DNA from: Rhodocyclaceae bacterium
Lineage (GTDB): Bacteria > Pseudomonadota > Gammaproteobacteria > Burkholderiales > Rhodocyclaceae
Reading direction: 5' to 3'
Length of the DNA: 64,000 nucleotides
Assembly (NCBI GenBank): GCA_016704145.1
Contig: JADJAS010000001.1
Span: 248,001 to 312,000, forward strand
The notes below the pieces were generated by a model that was given only the letters and a program-made list of their open reading frames with translations, was not told where the DNA came from and did not search any database. A program made the position numbers and the translations under genes. Each line of letters starts with the position of its first letter. Position 1 is the first letter of the stretch. This document shows, piece after piece, positions 54,105-62,012 of this stretch.

Positions 54105-55283
54105 CTAAGGGGTCAGGTCGAATTCTTCGGTGCGCTTGGGCGGATAGGTTTCCCAACCGCCGCAGGCCGGGCAGCGCCAGTGGAACTGGCGGGCCTTGAA
54201 GCCGCAATTGTCGCACCGGTAGCGTGCAACGCGCCGGGTATGCGCGTGGATCAAGTTCTTGACCAGTTCGAGGTCGGCACGACGCTCCGGCGGAGCGACC
54301 AGCACCTGCGCCTCGAGCAGCTTGTCGAGCCCGAGCAGGGTCTGGTTGCGCCGCAGTTCGTCGCGCACCAGCCGATAGGCCGGTTCCGGACCACTTTCGC
54401 GCAGCTCGGCCTGAAAGGCGACGTCGAGCAGATCGAGCGAGGCATGCCGTTCGAGATAGCCCCGCATCAGCTGGCGGCCATGTTCGGCGCGACCGATCTG
54501 ACGCAGCACCGCCATCAGCTTGTCCGCGACCAGCGAGAGGTAAACCGGATTCTGTTGTTCGACGCGCGTCCAGGCCTCGATGGCGTCGTCGAGGCGCCCC
54601 TCGCTTTGCGCCAGGTCGCCGAGCAGGATGGTGGCGCGCACGCATTTGCGGTTGGCGGCCAGCGCCGCATCGAGATGAGCGCGCGCCTCCGCCGGGCGGC
54701 CATGCAGAATCGCCGACGACGCCAGTTCGCAGTGGAATTCGGCGATGGCTTTCCGCCACAGGTGGTCGGCGTGATCGGGCATCGCCTCGGCGATGTCGAT
54801 GGCGTGTTGCCATTCCTTTTCCTGTTGATAGATTTCCAGAAGCGACTTGAGCGCCTCTTCATCGCGCACCGTGCCGCGCAGCTTGAGGAAAATTTCCTCG
54901 GCGCGGTCGAGCAGGCCTGCCTTCAGGTAATCCAGCCCGAGTTCGGCCAGCGCGTGCAGGCGCCGGTCATCGCTCAGGCCCTCGCGATCCACCAGGTTCT
55001 GATGCACCCGGATCGCCCGGTCGGTTTCGCCGCGGCGGCGGAACAGGCTACCCAGAGCGAAATGCAGATCGATCGTTTCCGGATCGACCTTGGCCGCCTC
55101 GAGGAATGCCTCGATGGCCCGATCAGGCTGCTCGTTGAGCAGAAAGTTCAGCCCCTGGAAATAGGAGCGGGGCAAGGCGCGCGATTCGCGCAACAGGTGC
55201 TTGAGGTCGATCCGCGCGGCGATCCAGCCGAGTGAGAAGAACACCGGCAGCGCCAGCAGCCACCACAACTCGATGGCAATCAC
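54105..55283 (-). CDS. lapB: LapB (YciM), LPS assembly TPR protein
   Basis: A 392-residue protein: an N-terminal anchor (IELWWLLALPVFFSLGWIAARID), about nine TPR repeats (RSYFQGLNFLLNEQPDRAIEAF; LHFALGSLFRRRGETDRAIRVH and onward) and a C-terminal rubredoxin-like metal site YRCDNCGFKARQFHWRCPACGGW. In E. coli LapB brings LpxC to FtsH and so sets LPS synthesis. The start is GTG at 55283, overlapping the lapA stop as GTGA. A longer frame to 55895 is a shadow through lapA and ihfB. Confidence 0.94.
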   Translation of the reverse strand: MIAIELWWLLALPVFFSLGWIAARIDLKHLLRESRALPRSYFQGLNFLLNEQPDRAIEAFLEAAKVDPETIDLHFALGSLFRRRGETDRAIRVHQNLVDREGLSDDRRLHALAELGLDYLKAGLLDRAEEIFLKLRGTVRDEEALKSLLEIYQQEKEWQHAIDIAEAMPDHADHLWRKAIAEFHCELASSAILHGRPAEARAHLDAALAANRKCVRATILLGDLAQSEGRLDDAIEAWTRVEQQNPVYLSLVADKLMAVLRQIGRAEHGRQLMRGYLERHASLDLLDVAFQAELRESGPEPAYRLVRDELRRNQTLLGLDKLLEAQVLVAPPERRADLELVKNLIHAHTRRVARYRCDNCGFKARQFHWRCPACGGWETYPPKRTEEFDLTP

Positions 55284-55552
55284 GACCGGCCAGGCCTTTT
55301 CTTTTCCTGCTCGGCGGCGGCGCGCTTGCGCAAGCGGCCCAGCTCCCGGCCCCGGCGCACGATCGTGCCGAGGGTGGCGGTGAGACCGATGACGGCGCCG
55401 AGCGCGAACGCCGCGAGGATCACGAACGACAGCGGCGCCACCCAGACGCCGTCGAGATAGAAGCGGAGCTCGACGGGACCACTGTTCTTCACCGCGAGGC
55501 CGAACAAGGCGATGAAAACGATCCCGCGCAGCAACCACAAGAGGACAGCCAT
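55280..55552 (-). CDS. lapA: LapA family (DUF1049) inner-membrane protein
   Basis: A 90-residue protein with two membrane helices (LLRGIVFIALFGLAVKN and PLSFVILAAFALGAVIGLTA) and a basic coiled-coil tail (RRGRELGRLRKRAAAEQEKK), as in LapA, the partner of LapB. The start MAVLLWLLRG at 55552 is the family N-terminus. It follows ihfB by 83 bases. Confidence 0.9.
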   Translation of the reverse strand: MAVLLWLLRGIVFIALFGLAVKNSGPVELRFYLDGVWVAPLSFVILAAFALGAVIGLTATLGTIVRRGRELGRLRKRAAAEQEKKRPGRS

Positions 55553-55635
55553 GTCGCCTCGCAAAAAAATGCGGCACCCGCTCGTCGCGAGTGCCGCCTG
55601 GTTTAGTCCATCCCGGCCGCCATGGCGCCCGACCT

Positions 55636-55923
55636 TCAATCGGCCGGGCTATCGACCCGCTCGCGCAATTCCTTGCCGGCCTTGAAGTGCGGTACATACT
55701 TGGCGGGTACCTGCACCTTCTCGCCCGACTTCGGATTGCGTCCCGTGCGCGGCGGCCGGTAATTGAGCGCAAAGCTGCCGAAGCCGCGGATCTCGATGCG
55801 ATCGCCGCGGGCAAGCGCCGCGGCCATGGCATCGAGAATGACCTTGACCGCCAGGTCGGCATCCTTGGCCACCAGCTGCGGAAAACGCTCCGCAAGCCGC
55901 GCTATCAGCTCCGATTTGGTCAT
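55636..55923 (-). CDS. ihfB: Integration host factor subunit beta
   Basis: A 95-residue DNA-bending protein of the HU/IHF family. TKSELIARLAERFPQL and the arm RGFGSFALNYRPPRTGRNPKSG carry the IHF-beta signature with the intercalating Pro in RNPKSG, and VPHFKAGKELRERVD the C-terminal helix. With IHF-alpha it bends DNA in recombination, transcription and CRISPR adaptation. It lies 29 bases after rpsA, the standard rpsA-ihfB order. Confidence 0.96.
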   Translation of the reverse strand: MTKSELIARLAERFPQLVAKDADLAVKVILDAMAAALARGDRIEIRGFGSFALNYRPPRTGRNPKSGEKVQVPAKYVPHFKAGKELRERVDSPAD

Positions 55924-55952
55924 GGCAGAGTCCCGCGCCGCGCCGGTCCGGA

Positions 55953-57668
55953 CTACTGCTGATTGAGCTTGGCCTTGAGCAGGGCACCCAGGTTGGTGGT
56001 GCCGCTGCTGGCATTGCTGCTGGCCGCCAGCTTTTGCATGGCCTCGTTCTGTTCGACCTGGTCCTTGGCCTTGATAGACAACGAGAGCGAACGCGACTTG
56101 CGATCGACGTTGATGATCAGGGCATCGACGGCATCGCCTTCCTTCAGCACGGCGCGCAGGTCCTCGATGCGCTCGCGTGAGTATTCGGAAACGCGCAGAT
56201 AGCCCTCAACATCGCCGCCCAGGTCGATCACCGCGCCACGCTGGTCGACGCTCTTGACCTGGCCCTTGACGATGCTGTTCTTGTCGTGGGTGGCGACAAA
56301 GCTGGTGAAGGGGTCGCCATCCATCTGCTTGATGCCCAGCGAGATGCGCTCCTTCTCGACGTCGATCGACAGCACCACGGCCTCGACCTCGTCGCCCTTC
56401 TTGTAGTTCTGCTTGGCTTCCTCGCCAGCCACCGACCACGACAGGTCGGACAGATGGACGAGGCCGTCGATGCCGCCGGGCAGACCGATGAAGATGCCGA
56501 AGTCGGTGATCGACTTGATGGCGCCGCGCACCTTATCGCCCTTCTTGTGGTTCATGGCGAAATCGTCCCAGGGATTGGCCATGCACTGCTTCATGCCCAG
56601 CGAAATGCGGCGGCGCTCCTCGTCGATCTCGAGGATCATCACTTCCACCTCGTCGCCCAGCTGGACGACCTTGGACGGGTGGATGTTCTTGTTGGTCCAG
56701 TCCATCTCGGAGACGTGCACCAGGCCTTCGATGCCCTGCTCGATCTCGACGAAAGCGCCGTAGTCGGTGAGATTGGTGACCTTGCCAAAGAGGCGCGTGC
56801 CCTGCGGGTAGCGACGGGCAATGCCCACCCACGGATCTTCGCCGAGCTGCTTCATGCCGAGGCTGACGCGGTTCTTTTCCTGGTCGAACTTGAGCACCTT
56901 GGCGGTGACTTCGTCGCCGACGTTGAGCACTTCGCTCGGGTGGCGCACGCGGCGCCAGGCCAGGTCGGTGATGTGCAGCAGGCCATCGATGCCACCGAGG
57001 TCGACGAAGGCGCCGTAGTCGGTGATGTTCTTGACGATGCCCTTGACGACGGTACCTTCCTGGAGATTCTCCAGCAGCTTCTGGCGCTCTTCGCCCATGC
57101 TGGCCTCGAGCACGGCACGGCGCGACAGCACGACGTTGTTGCGCTTGCGGTCGAGCTTGATAACCTTGAATTCGAATTCCTTGCCCTCGTAGGGCGTGGT
57201 GTCCTTGACCGGGCGGGTATCGACCAGCGAACCGGGCAGGAAGGCGCGAATACCGTTGATCATGACCGTCAGGCCGCCCTTGACCTTGCCGGTGATGACG
57301 CCCTTGACCAGGGCCTGGTCGGTGAGCGCCTTGTCGAGGTCGTTCCAGGCGGCAATGCGCTTGGCCTTGTCGCGCGACAGGCGGGTCTCGCCGTAGCCGT
57401 CCTCGAGCATCTCGATGGCGACCTGGACGAATTCGCCGGGGTTGACCTCGAGTTCGCCCCGGTCGTTCTTGAATTCTTCAGCCGAGATGAAGGACTCGGA
57501 TTTCAGTCCCGCGTTGACGACCACGAAATTCTGGTCGACGCGGACAACTTCGGCCGTGATGACTTCACCGGCGCGCATTTCCTGGCGTTGCAGACTTTCC
57601 GCGAACAGGGCGGCAAAGGACTCGTTGGCACTTGTTTCGGCGGACACGGCGGTAGCAGTAGCAGACAT
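55953..57668 (-). CDS. rpsA: 30S ribosomal protein S1
   Basis: A 571-residue protein with six S1 (OB-fold) repeats, for example VKGIVKNITDYGAFVDLGGIDGLLHITDLAW and LFGKVTNLTDYGAFVEIEQ. The length is normal for proteobacteria. S1 binds mRNA upstream of start codons and helps initiation. The start at 57668 (MSATATAV) is preceded by GGAAA; an ATG at 57680 is possible. It follows the cmk part of the fused gene by 33 bases, as in the common cmk-rpsA-ihfB arrangement. Confidence 0.95.
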   Translation of the reverse strand: MSATATAVSAETSANESFAALFAESLQRQEMRAGEVITAEVVRVDQNFVVVNAGLKSESFISAEEFKNDRGELEVNPGEFVQVAIEMLEDGYGETRLSRDKAKRIAAWNDLDKALTDQALVKGVITGKVKGGLTVMINGIRAFLPGSLVDTRPVKDTTPYEGKEFEFKVIKLDRKRNNVVLSRRAVLEASMGEERQKLLENLQEGTVVKGIVKNITDYGAFVDLGGIDGLLHITDLAWRRVRHPSEVLNVGDEVTAKVLKFDQEKNRVSLGMKQLGEDPWVGIARRYPQGTRLFGKVTNLTDYGAFVEIEQGIEGLVHVSEMDWTNKNIHPSKVVQLGDEVEVMILEIDEERRRISLGMKQCMANPWDDFAMNHKKGDKVRGAIKSITDFGIFIGLPGGIDGLVHLSDLSWSVAGEEAKQNYKKGDEVEAVVLSIDVEKERISLGIKQMDGDPFTSFVATHDKNSIVKGQVKSVDQRGAVIDLGGDVEGYLRVSEYSRERIEDLRAVLKEGDAVDALIINVDRKSRSLSLSIKAKDQVEQNEAMQKLAASSNASSGTTNLGALLKAKLNQQ

Positions 57669-57701
57669 GGATATTTCCAAAAAACCGTCGATGAAGACGG
57701 G

Positions 57702-59660
57702 TTAGTTGATGAAAGGCAACCGCCCGCGGACGATGTCCAGCACGGCAGCCACCGCTTCGTCGATGCTCATCGGTGTGGTATCCACCAAGGCGGCATCGTC
57801 TTCCTGCCGGAGAGGCGCCACGGCTCGCGCGGCATCGCGCGCATCGCGTTCCTGCAGGTCCTGCAAAAGGGTGCGCATGTTAGCAGCCATTCCCTTTTCG
57901 ATCAACTGTTTATGGCGCCGCTGGGCGCGCGCCTCGGCCGACGCGGTGAGGAAGACTTTCACCGGCGCTCCGGGGAATACCACCGAGCCCATGTCCCGGC
58001 CGTCGGCCACCAGGCCGGGGAAACGGCGATAGGCGCGCTGTCGCTCCAGCAGGGCCCAACGCACCACCGGCAAGACAGCGACTTTCGAAGCCCCGACGCC
58101 GACATCCTCGGCACGAATGGCTTCGGTGACGTCGTCGCCGGCCAGCAGGATGCGCTCGCCCTCGAACGTGGCCGGCAGCGCCGTTGCCACCGCGGCCACC
58201 GCGGATTCGTCGTCGAGCGCGACGCCGGCACGCATGGCCGCCAGCGCCGTCAGCCGATACAGCGCGCCGCTGTCGAGGAAGTGATAGCCGAGCGTCGTCG
58301 CGACGCGCTGCGCCACCGTACCCTTGCCCGAGGCCGAGGGGCCATCGATGGCGATCACCGGCGCCGCGATGCTTCCGAATCGCTCGAAATAGTCCGGGAA
58401 AGTCTTCGTCACGCACCGGGGATCGTTGATGCGCACCGGCACGCCGCCGAGCGCCGCCAGCGAGAAGCACATCGCCATGCGATGGTCGTCGTAGGTATCG
58501 ATCGCCGCATTGGCCTGGAAAGTCAGCGGCGGCGACACGCCGAGCCAGTCGGGCCCTTCCTCCACCGTCGCGCCGAGCTTGCGCAGTTCGGTCGCCATGG
58601 CGGCGATGCGGTCGGTTTCCTTGACGCGCCAGGAGGCGATGTTGCGCAACTTGCAGGGGCCGTCGGCGAACAGCGCCGCCACCGCCAGCGTCATCGCCGC
58701 GTCGGGAATGTGATTGAGGTCGAGATCGAAGGTTCGCAGCTTGCCGCTCGCGGGCGCGCACGCCTCGATGAAGTTGTCGCCCATCTCGATGCGCGCGCCC
58801 ATCGTCGCCAGCGCATCGGCGAACTTCACGTCGCCCTGGATACTGTCGCGGCCCACGCCTTCGACGCGCACCGGTCCACCGCCGATGGCGCCGGCGGCCA
58901 GGAAATACGAAGCGCCGGAAGCGTCGCCTTCGACATGCACCGTGCCCGGACTGCTATAACGCTGCCCGCCGGGGATGGTGAACCGCCGCCAATCCTCGCG
59001 TTGAACCGTGACACCGAAACGCGCCATCAGGTTCAGCGTGATTTCGATGTAGGGCTTGGAAATCAGTTCGGTCGTCATCTCGACGACAGCCGGCCTGCCG
59101 GTGAGCGGCAGCGCCATCAGCAGCGCGGTGAGGAATTGCGAGGACACGTCGCCGCGCACGCGCAGGGGTGAAGATAGTTGCGCCGCCAGACTGACCGCGG
59201 CGGGCAGGATCGCCAGCGGCGGAAAGCCCTCGTTGGCGGCATAGCGCACATCGCAGCCGATCTGGCGCAGGCCGTCGACCAGATCGCCGATCGGCCGCTC
59301 GTGCATGCGCGGCACCCCGGAAAGCTTGTAATGGCCGCCCGACAGCGCCAGCGCCGCCGTCAATGGCCGGAAGGCGGTGCCGGCATTGCCCAGAAAGAGG
59401 TCACCCTGCTTGACGGGAAACGGTCCGCCGACGCCGCGCACGCGCCAGGCATGGGCAGCGGTCTTCTCCAGACCGACGCCCAGCGCGGCCAGCGCCGCGA
59501 GCATGACACGGGTATCGTCGGAATCGAGCAGGTCGCGGATCTCGGTGCTTCCCTCGGCCAGGGCCGCCAGCAGCAACAAGCGGTTCGAGATACTTTTCGA
59601 GCCCGGCAGAGACACGTTGCCCGCAACCCGCCCGAGCGGTGGCAGATCGAAATGTTCCAT
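57702..59660 (-). CDS. aroA-cmk: Fused EPSP synthase and cytidylate kinase
   Basis: A 652-residue bifunctional protein. Residues 1 to about 430 are EPSP synthase: LPGSKSISNRLLLLAAL, FLGNAGTAFRPLTAALAL, RMHERPIGDLVDGLRQIG, DGDASGASYFLAAGAI-type block and DTYDDHRMAMCFSLAAL. From about residue 433 begins cytidylate kinase: APVIAIDGPSASGKGTVAQRV (P-loop), YHFLDSGALYRLTAL and GLVADGRDMGSVVFPGAPVKVFL. No stop, start or linker separates the two. The first makes the shikimate-pathway product, the second CDP from CMP. Homologues of both are often adjacent genes. The start MEHFDLPPLG at 59660 is the AroA N-terminus. A copy of the dispersed motif lies in the AroA part. Confidence 0.92.
   Translation of the reverse strand: MEHFDLPPLGRVAGNVSLPGSKSISNRLLLLAALAEGSTEIRDLLDSDDTRVMLAALAALGVGLEKTAAHAWRVRGVGGPFPVKQGDLFLGNAGTAFRPLTAALALSGGHYKLSGVPRMHERPIGDLVDGLRQIGCDVRYAANEGFPPLAILPAAVSLAAQLSSPLRVRGDVSSQFLTALLMALPLTGRPAVVEMTTELISKPYIEITLNLMARFGVTVQREDWRRFTIPGGQRYSSPGTVHVEGDASGASYFLAAGAIGGGPVRVEGVGRDSIQGDVKFADALATMGARIEMGDNFIEACAPASGKLRTFDLDLNHIPDAAMTLAVAALFADGPCKLRNIASWRVKETDRIAAMATELRKLGATVEEGPDWLGVSPPLTFQANAAIDTYDDHRMAMCFSLAALGGVPVRINDPRCVTKTFPDYFERFGSIAAPVIAIDGPSASGKGTVAQRVATTLGYHFLDSGALYRLTALAAMRAGVALDDESAVAAVATALPATFEGERILLAGDDVTEAIRAEDVGVGASKVAVLPVVRWALLERQRAYRRFPGLVADGRDMGSVVFPGAPVKVFLTASAEARAQRRHKQLIEKGMAANMRTLLQDLQERDARDAARAVAPLRQEDDAALVDTTPMSIDEAVAAVLDIVRGRLPFIN
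58519..58541 (-). repeat. Dispersed 23-bp motif, site 13 of 13
   Basis: Inside the AroA part of the fused gene and on its coding strand, where CTGACTTT is read as part of SPPLTFQ. It has GGCG, tgtc, GCC, gccg, CTGACTTT. Confidence 0.65.
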
Positions 59661-59756
59661 GGTTTGGCAATCGAAACTACAATGGCGCTGCCACGCCGGT
59701 GCGGCGCGGAGGAACGACAGCCCCGGCACTTTATCATTCCCTGGGAGGGACTCGAC

Positions 59757-60833
59757 GTGAACCTGTCCGTTGTCATCGTCGACGATTCGGAGATCAATCT
59801 GACGCTGTTCAAGCACCTGATCGCCAAGATCGAGGGCGTCGAGCCGCGTTGCTTTTCCGTCTCGGCCGAAGCGCTCGACTGGTGCACGCGCAACGGTGCC
59901 GACGTCATCGTGGTCGACTACATGATGCCCGCGCCCGACGGCCTCGAGTTCATCCGGCGCATCAGGCAGTTGCCCGGCATGGCGGACGTGCCGGCCGTCA
60001 TGGTCACCGCCAACGACCTCAAGGAAGTGCGTTATTCCGCCCTTCAGGCGGGCGCGACGGACTTCCTGACCAAGCCGGTGGACAAGAACGAGTTCATCGC
60101 CCGCATCACCAACATGGCGACCCTGCGCCGCGGCCAGCGCCTGCTGGCGGACCGCGCTGCCCTGCTGGCGGAAGAAGTAAGAGCGGCGACGGCAACCATC
60201 GTCCAGCGGGAGCGGGAAACCATTTTCCGGCTGTCGAAGGCCGCCGAATATCGCGACCCGGAAACGGGCAGCCATATCGTGCGCATGGCCAATTATTCGC
60301 GATTGATCGCCCAGGCGCTCGGACTCGACGACGAAGAATGCCAGTTGATCTATGAAGCGGCACCCATGCACGATGTCGGCAAGGTGGCCATCCCCGACCT
60401 GATCCTGCTGAAACCGGGCAAGCTCACGGTCGAGGAGTTCGAGCTGATGAAGCGCCACGCGCTGATCGGCCACGAAATCCTTCGCGGCAGCAGTTCGCCG
60501 AAGCTGCAGGCGGCCGCCATCATCGCCCTGGCCCACCACGAACGCTTCGATGGCTCGGGGTACCCCAACGGCGTGGCCGGCGAGGCGATTTCTCTGCACG
60601 GCCGCATCGTCGCCACCGCGGACGTGTTCGACGCACTAACCTCCGAGCGGCCCTACAAGCGCGCCTGGGACCTGGACCAGGCGACGGCGTACCTGCGCGA
60701 GCAGGCCGGCAAGCATTTCGATCCACGCTGCATCGATGCGTTTTTCAGTATCTGGAACGACATCAAGGAAATTCACGACCGCCATCGCGACGAACCGATG
60801 CCGCCCGTATCCGGCATCGGCGGCGCCAACTGA
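59757..60833 (+). CDS. Response regulator with HD-GYP c-di-GMP phosphodiesterase domain
   Basis: A 358-residue protein. Residues 2-120 are a receiver (VIVDDSEIN; VIVVDYMMPAPDG with Asp54; MVTAND; LTKPVD). A coiled coil leads to an HD-GYP domain: APMHDVGKVAIPD (His205/Asp206), RHALIGHEIL, AHHERFDGSGYPNG (GYP 268-270) and DVFDALTSERPYK. Intact motifs predict hydrolysis of c-di-GMP under control of phosphorylation. The start is GTG at 59757 with GGGAGGG upstream. It is followed 16 bases later by the FIST gene. Divergent from aroA-cmk. Confidence 0.93.
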   Translation: MNLSVVIVDDSEINLTLFKHLIAKIEGVEPRCFSVSAEALDWCTRNGADVIVVDYMMPAPDGLEFIRRIRQLPGMADVPAVMVTANDLKEVRYSALQAGATDFLTKPVDKNEFIARITNMATLRRGQRLLADRAALLAEEVRAATATIVQRERETIFRLSKAAEYRDPETGSHIVRMANYSRLIAQALGLDDEECQLIYEAAPMHDVGKVAIPDLILLKPGKLTVEEFELMKRHALIGHEILRGSSSPKLQAAAIIALAHHERFDGSGYPNGVAGEAISLHGRIVATADVFDALTSERPYKRAWDLDQATAYLREQAGKHFDPRCIDAFFSIWNDIKEIHDRHRDEPMPPVSGIGGAN

Positions 60834-60849
60834 TCCGGCGAGGTCCCCC

Positions 60850-61992
60850 GTGATAGTCAAGCAGGCCACTTTCTCCGCCCGACCGATCGCCGTCGACGAA
60901 CTCAAGCGCCTGGCCGAACCAAGTCCCAACCTGATCCTGGTCTTCGCCGCGCCGGCCTGGTTCGGCGATGCGTCGCTCGGCGACGAACTGGCAATGGCCT
61001 TCCCCGACGCCATCGTCCTCGGCTGCTCGACGGCCGGCGAGATATCCGGCAACGGCGTGCACGCCGGCCACTGCATCGTCACGGCGGCCCGTTTCGAGCG
61101 GAGCAGCCTCAACGTGGCTTCCACCGATCTTGCCGACATGGCCGACTCGACGGCCGCCGGCCGGCGGCTGGCCGAACAGCTGCGGCGCGACGACCTCCGT
61201 GCCGTCCTGGTGTTCGGCCAGGGGGTCGGCATCAACGGCAGCGGTCTGATCGAAGGCATGAGATCGGTGCTCGGCGCCGATGTCGTCATCACCGGCGGAC
61301 TCGCCGGCGATGAGGGCGCCTTTACCCGCACCTGGACCATCGGTCCGGCCGGCGTTTCCGACCGCGCCGTCGTCGGGCTCGGTCTGGGCGGACCGTACTT
61401 GCGCTTCAGCCACGGCTCCTTCGGTGGCTGGGAACCTTTTGGCCCGCCGCGCAAGGCGACCCGGTGCGAGGGCAACGTGCTGCATGAACTCGACGGCGAA
61501 CCGGCCCTCACCGTGTACAAGCGCTACCTCGGCGACTACGCCAAGGATCTGCCGGCCGCCGGCCTGCTGTTCCCGTTTTCCCGGCTGACCGAGGAGAGAA
61601 AATCCACCGGCCTGATCCGCACCATTCTCGGCATCGACGAGACCGAAGGCAGTCTGGTGCTGGCGGGGGACATCCAGGCCAACGGCTACCTGCAATTGAT
61701 GCACGCTTCGACCGACACGCTGGTGCGCGGCGCCGAGGCGGCCGCCCAGGCCGCCGGCCAGATGGACAACCGCGCCGCCGCCGGACTAGCCATCCTGGTC
61801 TCGTGCGTCGGGCGCAAGCTGGCCATGGGAGCGCGCGTGGACGAGGAGGTCGAGGCGGTGGCCAACGTGCTGGGCAGGAAGGCCACCCTTACCGGCTTTT
61901 ATTCCAACGGCGAGATCAGTCCCATGTTCCCCGGCGGCGATTGCAAACTACACAACCAGACCATGACCATCACCTGTCTGGCCGAAGACTGA
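60850..61992 (+). CDS. FIST N/C domain sensory protein
   Basis: A 380-residue protein with FIST_N (PNLILVFAAPAWFGD; VLGCSTAGEISGNGVH) and FIST_C (GLLFPFSRLTEERKSTGLIRTILGIDETEGSLVLAGDI; AILVSCVGRKLAMGARVDEEVEAV; GFYSNGEISPM). FIST domains are thought to bind small ligands, perhaps amino acids, and to feed two-component systems. The start is GTG at 60850 with GAGG upstream. It lies between an HD-GYP regulator and a hybrid kinase gene, so it probably supplies the input. Confidence 0.9.
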   Translation: MIVKQATFSARPIAVDELKRLAEPSPNLILVFAAPAWFGDASLGDELAMAFPDAIVLGCSTAGEISGNGVHAGHCIVTAARFERSSLNVASTDLADMADSTAAGRRLAEQLRRDDLRAVLVFGQGVGINGSGLIEGMRSVLGADVVITGGLAGDEGAFTRTWTIGPAGVSDRAVVGLGLGGPYLRFSHGSFGGWEPFGPPRKATRCEGNVLHELDGEPALTVYKRYLGDYAKDLPAAGLLFPFSRLTEERKSTGLIRTILGIDETEGSLVLAGDIQANGYLQLMHASTDTLVRGAEAAAQAAGQMDNRAAAGLAILVSCVGRKLAMGARVDEEVEAVANVLGRKATLTGFYSNGEISPMFPGGDCKLHNQTMTITCLAED

Positions 61993-62012
61993 GGCGGCAC
62001 ACGGCGCCACTC

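Noticed and set aside
56286..59171. A 961-codon plus-strand frame across rpsA and aroA-cmk
   Set aside because: Antisense to two clear conserved genes; no recognisable protein.
59661..60599. Upstream extension of the aroA-cmk frame to 965 residues
   Set aside because: The extension is antisense to the HD-GYP regulator gene; EPSP synthases start at MEHFDLPPLG (59660).
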